From assembly GCA_905221605.1 (NCBI GenBank), contig CAJNDS010002323.1, forward strand, positions 124,001 to 188,000: a DNA stretch of 64,000 nt, in the 5' to 3' direction. Under the pieces are notes generated by a model. The model worked only from the letters and a program-made list of their open reading frames with translations, did no database searches and had not been told where the DNA came from. Below, piece by piece: positions 30,865 through 40,985 of the stretch (the stretch's first letter is position 1; each line of letters begins with the position of its first letter). The stretch is from Symbiodinium natans (lineage: Eukaryota; Sar; Dinophyceae; Suessiales; Symbiodiniaceae). A program made the position numbers and the translations under genes.

Positions 30865-32010
30865 ATCTAGGCATTTAAACCTAAGCCTGCAAAAAAAAAA
30901 CCTTAACCTTTAAACCCTGTAGGGTTAAGGTTTAAAGGTTAAGGGTTTAAGATTTAGGCATTTGAACCTATGCCGGTAATTAAAGCTAAGCCCTTAACCT
31001 TTAAATTCTATCGGGTTGAGATTTTTACAGGTTTAGGGTTTAAGATGTAGGCATTTAAACCTAAGCCTGCAACTAATTTTAAACCCTTAACCTTTAAACC
31101 CTGTAGGGTTAAAGTTTAGAGGCTTAGGGTTTAATATTTAGCCATTTAAACCTGTAGCCAAGCCCTTAACCTTTAAACCCTATAGGGTTAAGATTTTTAA
31201 AGGTTTAGGATATAAGATGTAGGCATTTAAACCTAATTAAGCCTGCAACTAATTTTAAACCCTTAACCTTTAAACCCTGTTGGGCTAAGGTTTAAAGGTT
31301 TCGGGCTTAAGATTTAGGCATTTAAACCTATTCCGGCAATTTACGCTAAGCCTCTAACCTTTAAACCCTATAGGGTTAAGATATTTAAAGGTTTAGGGTT
31401 TAAGTTTAAGGTTTAGGTATTTAGACCTATGCCGGCAGTTCATATTGAACCCTTAACCTTAAACCCCATAGGGATGAGATTTAAAGGTTTAGGATTCTTT
31501 ACTTAGACATTTAAATCCAAGCTGACGATTCAACCTAAACCCTTAACCTTTAAACCCTATAGGGTGAAGGTTTAAAGTTTTAGGGTTTAAGATTCAGACA
31601 TTTAAACCTAAGACAGCGATTAACACTAAGCCCTTAACCTTTAAACCCTATAGGGTTAAGGTTTAAAGGTTTGGGGTTTAAGATTCAGGCATTTAAAGCT
31701 AAGTATGTAATCAATTTGTCACCCTTAACACCTCTAAACTCTGTAGTGTGAAGGTTTAAAGGCTTAGGGTTTAAAAAAAAACCTAAGCCCCCTAAGCCCA
31801 TAGAGTTTAAACCTTAAGGGTTTAAGGTTTACGCATCTATTCCTTAACCCTAAACCCTCTAGGGTCAGGACCCTAAAGCCCTCGGCAATCAAGCCTAAAC
31901 CCTTGACCTTCAAACCCCATAGGATGAAGGTTTAAAGGTTGGGGTTTAAGACTTAGGCATTTAAACCTAGAGGGCATTTAAGCCTTAATCCTAAACCCTT
32001 TAGGGTCAGA
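30865..32010. repeat. Degenerate palindromic satellite, about 12 units of about 90 bp
   Basis: Each unit has a GCATTTAAACCTAAGCC-like box. A near-palindrome follows, built of CCCTTAACCTTTAAACCC and its complement GGGTTAAGGTTTAAAGG, centred on TATAG. Box starts lie near 30870, 30958, 31052, 31140, 31222, 31317, 31418, 31506, 31597 and 31689, then more decayed to 31960. There is no coding capacity. Confidence 0.88.
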
Positions 32011-32270
32011 ACCTTAGCACCCTATAGGGGTCTAGCACGTTCAAAGGCTTGAACCCTACAGGCGCTGAAGGTATACATGTCCTATCGGTTTTTAAACCAT
32101 TACACCCTGTAAAAAGGTTTAGGGTCTTTTCGGGGTCTATCTCTAAATTTCTCACGGGGTTAACCCTGCAGGGTTTAAAGTTAAAGGTTTAGGGTTAAAG
32201 GTTAAGGCAATACCTATAGGATTAGAACCTTATAACCCTGTAGTGCATGAGGCTTAAACCCCTAAAACTT

Positions 32271-33250
32271 AACCATCTTTTTCTCGAGAAAACCAAAAAA
32301 ACCAAAAAAACCAAAAAAACCATCTTTTCCAAAACTATGGGGCTGGGGCCTCCAAAAGATGGTTTTTTTGGTTTTCTCGAGAAAAAGATGGTTTTTTTGG
32401 TTCGAAACCATCTTTTTCTCGAGAAAAAGATGGTTTTTGAGCAGCCGCTCTTCGAAAAACCATCTTTTTCTCGAGAAAAAGATGGTTTTTAGAGATCTTA
32501 CCCTGGAAAAACCATCTTTTTCTCGAGAAAAAGATGGTTTCCGGAGGTCTTGTCCTGGTAAAACCATCTTTTTCTCGAGAAAAAGATGGTTTTTGGAGGT
32601 CTTCTCCTGGTAAAACCATCTTTTTCTCGAGAAAAAGATGGTTTTTCGAAGGATGGTTGCTCAAAACAATCTTTTTCTCGAGAAAAAGATGGTTTCGAAC
32701 CAAAAAACCATCTTTTTCTCGAGAAAACCAAAAAAACCAAAAAAACCAAAAAAACCATCTTTTCCAAAACTATGGGGCTGGGGCCTTCAAGAGATGGTTT
32801 TTTTGGTTTTCTCGAGAAAAAGATGGTTTTTTTGGTTCGAAACCATCTTTTTCTCGAGAAAAAGATGGTTTTTGAGCAGCCGCTCTTCGAAAAACCATCT
32901 TTTTCTCGAGAAAAAGATGGTTTTTGGAGATCTTGTCCTGGAAAAACCATCTTTTTCTCGAGAAAAAGATGGTTTTTGGAGGTCTTGTCCTGGTAAAACC
33001 ATCTTTTTCTCGAGAAAAAGATGGTTTTTGGAGGTCTTGTCCTGGTAAAACCATCTTTTTCTCGAGAAAAAGATGGTTTTTAGAAGAGCGGCTGCTCAAA
33101 AACCATCTTTTTCTCGAGAAAAAGATGGTTTCGAACCAAAAAAACCATCTTTTTCTCGAGAAAACCAAAAAAACCATCTTTTGGAGGCCCCAGCCCCATA
33201 GTTTTGGAAAAGATGGTTTTTTTGGTTTTTTTGGTTTTTTGGATTTTTTT
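32271..33250. repeat. XhoI-palindrome satellite with nested inverted and direct repeats
   Basis: About 17 CTCGAG sites lie in under 900 bp. Most are centres of a perfect 24-bp palindrome (CATCTTTTTCTC plus its reverse complement), commonly spaced 52 bp apart. Two direct copies of a unit of about 435 bp (starting near 32271 and 32707) are followed by an inverted cap at 33140-33250. The box TATGGGGCTGGGGCC recurs near 32338 and 32771 and inverted near 33187. Open frames encoding FSREKDGF/FLEKKMV are by-products of the repeat. Confidence 0.93.
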
Positions 33251-33350
33251 GGTTTGTTGGTTTTTGTTAGTTTCTTGTTTTGTTGTTTTTTGCCTTGATC
33301 TGGCTAGGACTCGGCTGCCATCCGCAGTGGGTCCATTGGGGGGGGGTGAG

Positions 33351-33371
33351 CATATATATATATATATATAT
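33351..33371 (+). repeat. TA microsatellite
   Basis: (AT)n of about 20 bases. Confidence 0.9.
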
Positions 33372-33530
33372 GTGTTTGTTGTGTTTTGTTTTCTCTTTCA
33401 ATCTAGTTTTATACATATATGTATATGTGTGTGTATAGAGAAAGGGACATGCATATCTTTGTAGATACATACTACATAAATATCTACACATGTATGTGTA
33501 TGTACACACATACACACACATACACGCATA

Positions 33531-33580
33531 CATGCATGCATGCATGCATGCATGCATGCATGCATGCATGCATGCATGCA
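33531..33580. repeat. Self-complementary CATG microsatellite
   Basis: (CATG)n, about 12 units, so both strands read identically. It is set within a longer TACACA/TATG-rich tract (33410-33620). Confidence 0.95.
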
Positions 33581-34811
33581 TACAGCATACACATACATAT
33601 ATATATATACATGTATTACATATGAATAAGTATTGATAAATGTACAAAAACACAGATGAGTGATATTATACTATACACTTGGTCGGCGTTATGGCTGTTC
33701 CTATGTAAGTGGCTTTAGGGCCCCAGTATATACTATTCGGGTACATGGACCCTTCGTGCGAGAAGGTTGCATGTTGGTGCAAGGTCCATGCCCCGGCAGA
33801 CTACAAGAAACTCTCTCAAAACCCTAGAGTTTCGAAGCCCTAAACCCCTACGCCCTACGCTCCACCCCAAATCAGAAGCTGTCAAGTGCTCTCATTTGTT
33901 CAATGGCTCCCGGCCCACACCGGTAGATAGGTTTCCACTTTTGGGCGGTTCTGGGTGTGACTTGATTCGGAGCCTTAGTTGGGTTTGAAAGTGATCCAAA
34001 GTTCGAAGCAGGAACCATAATAGGATGCACGAGCCAGCAGGAAACAGAAGAAGGTCCAGGTCAAGCAAGGCAAGTCCCTGGAGCACGGGAAAACTCCATT
34101 CCTTTCGGGCTTCTCCAGGGCTTTGGGCTTGCAACTGGCACTCCGTGGGGTCATCTGGGTTCTTAGGACTGAACCAAAACCCCAAACTGGGCCCATAGAC
34201 TCCGACGGTCCTCTGCACAGCTCCCGGCAAAGCGATCGCCCAATCTGCAGGACAGGTTCCCGAACTCAACGAGTGGGCTTATGATGTGATTCAGAACTCG
34301 GGCTAAGGGGCCTTGAAGCTAAACTCGAAACCGCTGCCTTCAAACATGCGGGCACAAGGGGTTCTTGGCCTGCAGCTTTCAAGGCCGCAGTTTTTGAGGA
34401 AATGGACGAGGAATCATTTCGCTTCTTGAGCTTCGGGGCTTAGTCATGTGGAGTGAATGGTTTAGGGTTTAGGGTTTCGTAAACCCTGAATTCTAAGCCC
34501 TACTTGCACCTCATGAACCCGCTACTTGCACCTTATGCAACCCTCAACCCTCCAAGTCAGCCGCGACACTGACACCCCAAACCCTAATGAGGTTTAGGAC
34601 TACGGGATTCAGTTCAGAAGCTTCGCACGGGCTTGACCAGGGCAATGCAGGGAACCCTGAGCCCGGAACCCTGATCATGGTACCTAAACCTAAACCGTAA
34701 ATTTGAAACTTCTAAACCCGAGGCTCCTACACCATAAACCCTAAACCCCTAATCCCGAAACTCCTAAACCCCCAAAACACCCGAAGCACCCAAAACCCTA
34801 AAACCCTGAAC
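33581..34811. other. No gene recognised
   Basis: A 125-codon minus-strand frame at 33892-34269 has no domain signature. CCCTAAA-like clusters lie at 33835-33850 and 34670-34805. Confidence 0.35.
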
Positions 34812-34873
34812 TCATTGACACCTCCGGGCACGTTCGAGCTCGACCTCCACCTCGATGGGCAGCGTCGTAAGGC
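34812..34873 (-). CDS. Candidate terminal exon
   Basis: A CTTCCAG|G acceptor opens a frame reading LTTLPIEVEVELERARRCQ then TGA at 34812-34814. It is bracketed by CCCTAAAACCCTG on the left and TTTAGGG on the right. The protein is unknown. Confidence 0.45.
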
Positions 34874-36244
34874 CTGGAAGACTCTACTCCTGGGTTTAGG
34901 GTTTCGGGCGTTGGGAGCTTCGGCTTTGAGGGTTCAGGGTTTAGGATTTAGGGCATCGGGGGTTTAGGGCTTTAGGGTTTAGGGGTTTAAGGTTCAGGGT
35001 TTGTTTAGGGTTCTAGGATTTGGGACTCACACTTTAGGGCCTGTAGGGCACTTAGCAATTACAGAGAGGGACCCCACCCACCCACCCACCCACCCACCCA
35101 GACCGCTACAAGTAGTTTGACAAAAAGGCCTGAGCTGGGTGCTCTGCAATGGGCCGCTAAGGCCGGGAAGGCAGAAGGTGGAGCCTCGAATGCCCTTGAT
35201 AGAAGCCTCCAAGAAAGCCCAAAGCTTGGAAGCCAGCTCTAAGTCATCCTTTTGAGGCCCCTCGACGCTCCAAAGCCCCAAGCTATGCGCTGGGAATAGG
35301 GGCGAACTCCGTGCACCACCGCATTCGTCAAGACTCCTTATAAACCCTACCCACCTAAATCCTGCACGCCGAACCCTTCAACAGTAAACCCTGCATCCTA
35401 CACGCTAAACCCTAAACCCAAAACCCTAAAACCCTCAACCCTAAACCGAGTCTCCCTCCCTCCCTCTCTCTGGTATGGTATGCACGGTGGCTTGACCAGC
35501 AAAGCCCGAATCTTCAACCCCGAGGCCTGAAAGACTAAGCAGCAAGCTCCCGGGGTAGGGGTTTGGTTTAATAAATAACAGTAATAATGCTAAGTGAAAA
35601 AGGAAATCATATAGTTTAATAGATTACACATGTCGGGTTCAGGGTTTCGAGGTTGAGGGTCATAGGGTGTGGGGGTTGAGTCCGTTGATTCGGGGGAGGG
35701 CCTGGCTTGTCTCCGCTCACCATGGCACAGCAGAGAGCCACACGTGCGCGGTGGAGGATTACAGGTCTTAGATCCACCGGCCCGAAACGTGCCTCTAAAA
35801 ATAGGAGTGAGGGGGGGGGGGGGGGGGTGTTGAGTATGTGTTGGGGCCTTCTTGGTACCCTAGGCTAGAACGACGACACTGGAATCGCAACCCAAAAGAA
35901 GAGACCGAAGTCTAGTGTCAACTCCCAGACGACTAAGAAATGGCCAAGCTTTCTTGCACCTGTTGCAGTCTAAGGTGGAAACGGTTTAGGGTGTAAAGTT
36001 CAGAGGTTGGGTTACTGGTTTATTAAAGCTCAGGGTTGAGGGTTCTGATCCAGAGCCATTACCGAAGGATTTCGGATTTCAGACCTACCTACCTACCTAC
36101 GTCTGAGAACGGCGTCGCGGAAGAGCATGCGAAGACGACGTAGCAAAGAACTATACGCACAACATGTGGAGCAGTATGCCGGGAGGCTCACCTGGACTTT
36201 TGTGCCCAGTGCTTGGTGTCTGCAAAAACTCTTCTTGATTGGAG
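34874..36244. other. Telomere-like clusters and simple repeats; one ambiguous island
   Basis: The stretch holds (CCCA)n at 35071-35100, a G run at 35812-35827 and (ACCT)n at 36083-36099. An island at 36120-36230 reads SKELYAQHVEQYAGRLTWTF on the plus strand; the minus strand offers a tiny exon between TTTTTGCAG and CCAG|GTGAGC. Confidence 0.4.
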
Positions 36245-36392
36245 GTCGGGGAGGGGGCGAAGGGGGGGGGGGGGGGGGGGGAGGAGGGGGGAGGGGGAGG
36301 GGTAGGGGGCAGATGGGAGGAGATGGGGGAGGGGAGATGGTGGGGGGGGGGGGGGGGAGGAGATGGAGGGACGGCAGGGGGTAGGGGGAGGG
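36245..36392 (+). repeat. G-rich low-complexity tract
   Basis: This is almost pure purine with long G runs (GGGGGAGG, GGGAGATGG units), a strong quadruplex candidate. Confidence 0.9.
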
Positions 36393-37110
36393 CCTCCCCG
36401 TTCAGACAAATCAGGAAGCTTGCAGATCCTTCGGCTTCAACCCTAAGCCTTACCTAGACGCCCAACGGTTCCTTCTGTTAATGTCATGTAGGCTTTAGTT
36501 TGTCTATTGTATGCTTTAGCTGTTTTGCTGTGTTTCTATATATTCATTCTATATATTCATATATACATAGATGTATACTTTATTGCAGGGGGGAGGGGTG
36601 CTTCGTTTGCTCATTGTAATCTTATTCTACGCTGGGTACAGCAAAGACAGGAATGGCAGCTCAAAGCTTGGGTCCCTGAAGCCTCAGCCTTAATGAGCCC
36701 CCAAACGGAAGCCCAACTCACCTTAGGTGTCCATGGTCATTTCTCTATGGGGACTCCGAAAATTCAAACTTAGGGCTTAGGCCTGGTATGAGAGCCTAGG
36801 GTCTTTAAGGTCTCGGGGAGGTTTCTCGACATGCGGGTTTGGGATTTTTCATCTGCATGTTCTCCACGCCAAGCCATCCGTCGCTGCGCTGACTCTCGTC
36901 ACACGCGATCTGCCTATGGTTTAGGGTTTAGGGTTTGGGGTTTAGGGTTTAGGGAGCAAGGTGGCAAAAGATGCGCTTGTACTCAGACTTTACAACGACT
37001 GATTAGTTAAGCCTGACTTGAAGGTCAAGTAGTGAACGTATACTCCGCCCATATGGTTCGCTTGTCGGCCAAGAGGAAAAATCTGCAAACCGATGTTTTT
37101 GAATAGGACT
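36393..37110. other. No gene recognised
   Basis: A TATA-rich patch lies near 36535-36575 and a TTTAGGG cluster at 36919-36955. Confidence 0.4.
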
Positions 37111-37119
37111 CTCTTAATC

Positions 37120-37517
37120 GGAATCGGGTCCAGTTTTTTTTTTTCGTATGTTTTCTGTTTTTTTTTTCGTATTTTCATGGTCTTGGGTTTAGGGTTTAGG
37201 GTTTAGGGTTTAGGGTTTAGGGTTAGGGTTTAGGGTTTAGGGTTTAGGGTTTAGGGTTTAGGGTTTAGGGTTTAGGGCTTAGGGCTTAGGGCTTAGGGCT
37301 TAGGGCTTAGGGCTTAGGGTTTAGGGTTTAGGGTTTAGGGTTTAGGGTTTAGGGTTTAGGGTTTAGGGTTTAGGGTTTAGGGTTTAGGGTTTAGGGTTTA
37401 GGGTTTAGGGTTTAGGGTTTAGGGTTTAGGGTTCAGGGTTCAGGGTTCAGGGTTCACCTGAAACCATAAAAAATACGAAAAAAAACCAGAAAAAACACGA
37501 AAAAAGAACCATCAGCC
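37120..37517. mobile_element. Foldback element with a telomeric-repeat core
   Basis: T-rich terminal inverted repeats of about 60 bp flank the array. The left end holds TTCGTATGTTTTCTG and TTCGTATTTTCATGGT; the right end holds their complements (ACCATAAAAAATACGAA, CCAGAAAAAACACGAA). The 9-bp direct repeat CTCTTAATC lies immediately outside both ends (37111-37119 and 37518-37526), as expected for a target-site duplication. A 9-bp duplication with long inverted ends is typical of Mutator-type elements; the superfamily is inference. There is no transposase inside, so it would be non-autonomous. Confidence 0.75.
37184..37455 (+). repeat. Long interstitial telomeric array, about 38 heptamers
   Basis: The array is blockwise: TTTAGGG copies with one TTAGGG six-mer near 37222, then about six CTTAGGG units (37272-37318), then about 15 TTTAGGG, and last about four TTCAGGG. 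Block homogeneity suggests slippage or unit-wise amplification. Confidence 0.95.
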
Positions 37518-37526
37518 CTCTTAATC

Positions 37527-40500
37527 CCGAGAAAAGAGAAACAAAAAAACAAAAATTCCCAGCAATGTGCTGCCAGAGATTTAGTGCTTTAGAGGTTTAG
37601 GAGCTTTTAGGGATCTCAGTTTTCGGAGATTTGGTTTTAGATTTAGGGCTTGTGGTTTTAGAGGTTAAGGGCTTGTAGGGTTCACACCAGCCCCTGCGCC
37701 CATCCAGCGCTGCATCACGCGGCTTGCAGCGCGGCCGTCAAAGTCCCATGGCCTCAAGTTCGAGGGTGCCTTTGTTCGTCAGGGCTTTAGGCTTAAGGTC
37801 TAGGGGGTTGAGGGTTTAGGGTTTAGGGTTTATGATGCGTGCCAGCAGGTGTATCTGAGCCCTGGTCTGGGGATGAAGGGTTTCGAGGACGCGAAGCCAG
37901 GCTGCGATTCAGGGTGCTGCAGTTCAACGCCTACGATGAGCGGCACGGGGGCTCTTGGCTTCTGGTTCGGACAACGAACCCTGCCTAAACCCCCAACCTG
38001 AGACCTGAAGTCCAACTCTGGCTTCGATTCCTGCATTCACCTTCAAGTAGCACCCAAACGGTCATAAGCCGGAGACTATAGGCCTCCCCAAGGCTGCTCC
38101 GGTAGAGTTCAAACACAAACGTATATCATCCTTGCCTGATGGGAGAACAGTAAGGGCCCTGTACCTAAAAAGTGCATACTTTGGGCCCCGAAGTCATCGC
38201 GCAGGAAGTGCTTCAAAGCCCAATCATGCCCTGTCCGGCACATGGAGAATCAGGGCAATCCCACTGTCTGATGAAGGCGGGGGGGGGGGGGTCCTTAGGG
38301 TGAAACCCAAAACCCCAAGGCTTAGGGTTCAGGTTGTTAAGGGTATCAGGGGCTCTAGAAGATGGCACGCATCCCAAGGGCCTCTTTTGTTCCGGCCTCT
38401 GTGAGTCTTGGAGTCGCGGAGCCCAGCAATCATCGCCCAAAAGAGTAGAGTTTAGGGGTTTTAGGGTTTAGGGTTTAGGGTTTTCTGAAGACTCCTAGTC
38501 CTAAACCCTTAAACCCTCACGCAACCCTAAAACCTCAAACGCTCTCGACAGGACCGGCATCCCAAATGGAGCCGTGGAAAAGCAGGGACTGCTCCCCCAG
38601 CAGGGTCAGATTGTAGGAAGCCAGGCTTTGGGGTCTAGGGTTACAGGTTACAGAGGTTAGGATTTCGGAGATTAAGGTCTTTTCACAGCACACTAAGACA
38701 GCTGCGCTTGAAGGCTTTAAGCGGTTTTAGGTGACGTTGGGGTTGAAAGGTTGCGCAGTGCTACGTCTCCTACGCCTTGCACCCTAAACCCTAACACCCC
38801 TAGACTCTAAGAGCCCTAGACCCCAAGAGCAGTAAAACCCTAAAACCCTAAAACCCTAAACCCCTAAAACCTAAGCGCCAAAAGGAACCCCGTGCTTGAA
38901 TGCAGCTCACGCTTGACAAGGTCTGCTGGATACAACGCAAGGTGCATAATTTGGGGTTGGGGTTTAGGGTTCGGGTTAGCCAAGCTTGTTTAGGGTTGTT
39001 GTTGGGGTTGCCCGGGTCATTTAGGGTCTTTATGGGAATAGTTAGGGTTCAGGGCTGCGGTCGGTGACTTGGGGTTCTAGGGCTTAGGGCCAGGGCTTCA
39101 GTGTGTTTACGGGGTACTACGCGGCTTGGGGTACGGCCTGGAACCCACACTTCACTCGACATGGCTGGGAGGGGAGTTCCTGGTAGTCGGGGAGCGGAGC
39201 TCGCCACCGCGACTCTGATTTAGAGAATGCTGGTGGTTCAAGCACCCCAAAGTATGGTCCCTTTGTTGGAGAAGAGTGCAGGGCTTAGGGCTTTAGGCTT
39301 TAGGCTTTAGGCTCCATGTTGCAGTCGCAACCCGCAAGGGACCACACCAACCCGGACAAAGAGGGGCTCTCACTGCACAGAATTGCTTAAAACATCGGGA
39401 CCGGCCCCCCGAGGGCTTTGGGGGGTTTAGGGCCTGGGGACTTGAACCCTTGCGGCTCAGGGTCAAAAAAACCACACAGGGCTGCGCTGGTGTTTGGTTT
39501 CGGGTTTAAGGCTTAGGGGTCCACTGCTATAGTTCCTACTTCTAAGTCCTAAGCCCTTGATCCTAAACCCCCAATCCTCATGCCCCAATCCTACACTAAA
39601 CCGTCATCCTGAACCCAACCCCCAACCCTAAACCCTAAATCCTAAACCATCAATCCTGAACCCCCCAAAAAGCCCTGGGTTGCCAGGTGCTGAAGTCCTG
39701 CATGGGAGCGAGAAACCTTTCCGGACTCGCCATTCCGGGGGCTTTGCTGCGGCTACACGACTTCGGCGGCTTTTGGGTTGAAAGTCTTAGAGTTTGGGGT
39801 TTGGGGTTTAGGGTTCAGGGGTTGAGGGTTGTTAGGGGCTTTATGGGGGCATTTGACGGTGGTTTTGGTTTGATGCTTTTGTTAGGGGGCACTATGGGTT
39901 TCAGATTCTTGTAGGGCAAGAGCTGTTCATGTCCAGTGGTGGTATCCGTAGTGAGGCTCCTAACACAAGCACTCCTAAATCCCTGACTGCATTATCGCCA
40001 CTCTTGAAAACGCTCAAACCCTTACAAAACCCGAAAACGACCCCCAACCTATTCCTCTGCAGGTTCTCCTTGGACTGGGAAGGAGTTTGGGGTCCTAGGA
40101 AGACTTTAGTTTCCAGACCAATTTTTGGGTTTGCATCGTGATGGAATTCAAGAGAGATGTCCTAATCAACCGAAGTGTACCTTTCAGGAAGGACACAGCT
40201 TGCAGGAGTTGCTTTGGGAAGCCCAACAAACCCGAAAGGCTTTGGGGAGGTTGCGTTGAAACTGTTTCGTGGTGGGAGGAAGGCGACGACTTTACAGTGC
40301 AACCCTCAGCCCTAAACCCAAAACTTACCAAAGCCCCCCCCCCCCCCCTAAACCCCAAACCCTAAACCCTATGTGGGAGGAAAAACCCCATCAGACAGGA
40401 CGTTGCAATTGAACCCCGGCCTGGGCCTCCATTTACCTACGAGTTCGGGGGTTATGTTCGGGGGTTATGCCCTAGATTTCGGGGGGATATAACCTACCAA

Positions 40501-40839
40501 TTTATATCGCAGGTCAGGCCTGTGAGTGCTGTGTAGGCCCTGAACCCTTAAGAGGTTCAACCGACTCGGGCCGACCCCCCTACAGTTGCTCAATTGAACC
40601 CTACTTTAGAGCTGCCATAGACTAGCGCGAGGCAAGCTCTTCGAATTGTGGTTGTGTTGGGAGAACTCTTGAAGCGCAGGCAGGTAGATCGCCGAAGTAC
40701 AGAGGAGAGCAAGGTGGATGGAGACCACACCAACCCCCTTCAGGAAAACAAACCGAGCTGGAGTCGATCTTGTGCTGAGAACACAGGAGTATGTCGTAGA
40801 CTATGAATAGGTTCCGGTTTATCGCAGGGTCATCAACAG
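37527..40839. other. Telomere-motif-rich DNA with a few ambiguous islands
   Basis: Possible islands: 37875-37985 (plus, REARLRFRVLQFNAYDERHG, but with reversed flanks), 38560-38620, and 39690-39800 (plus, VLKSCMGARNLSGLAIPGAL after a TTGCCAG acceptor, well bracketed). 40141-40300 is open on both strands. Poly-G at 38278-38290 and poly-C at 40336-40349. Confidence 0.35.
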
Positions 40840-40985
40840 CTAACCAGCCTTCGGCACTGTCTTCCAGACTCGGCTGCGGTGGCTGTGTTGCTGTACAGGT
40901 TCAAGTTCTGCGCGGGCAGGCGCCCCAAATCTCCTACGGTTCCGCAACTCTCGCATACAGTGTCTGGCGACACGCAGGGCTTCAG
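40840..40985 (-). CDS. Candidate terminal exon, basic protein
   Basis: The minus strand reads PEALRVARHCMRELRNRRRF, then GAPARAELEPVQQHSHRSRV, then WKTVPKAG and a TAG stop at 40840-40842. Arg-rich composition and ordinary codon use suggest coding. The family is not recognised. Telomere-like flanks are not obvious here. Confidence 0.45.

Noticed and set aside
32262-33298. Overlapping 70-150-codon frames encoding FSREKDGF/FLEKKMV repeats on both strands
   Set aside because: They are generated by the palindromic satellite and read the same on both strands; not genes.
37184-37455. Telomeric array as a chromosome end or fusion point
   Set aside because: The array runs in one direction, has unique sequence on both sides and is enclosed by inverted repeats with flanking direct repeats, so insertion is more likely than head-to-head fusion.
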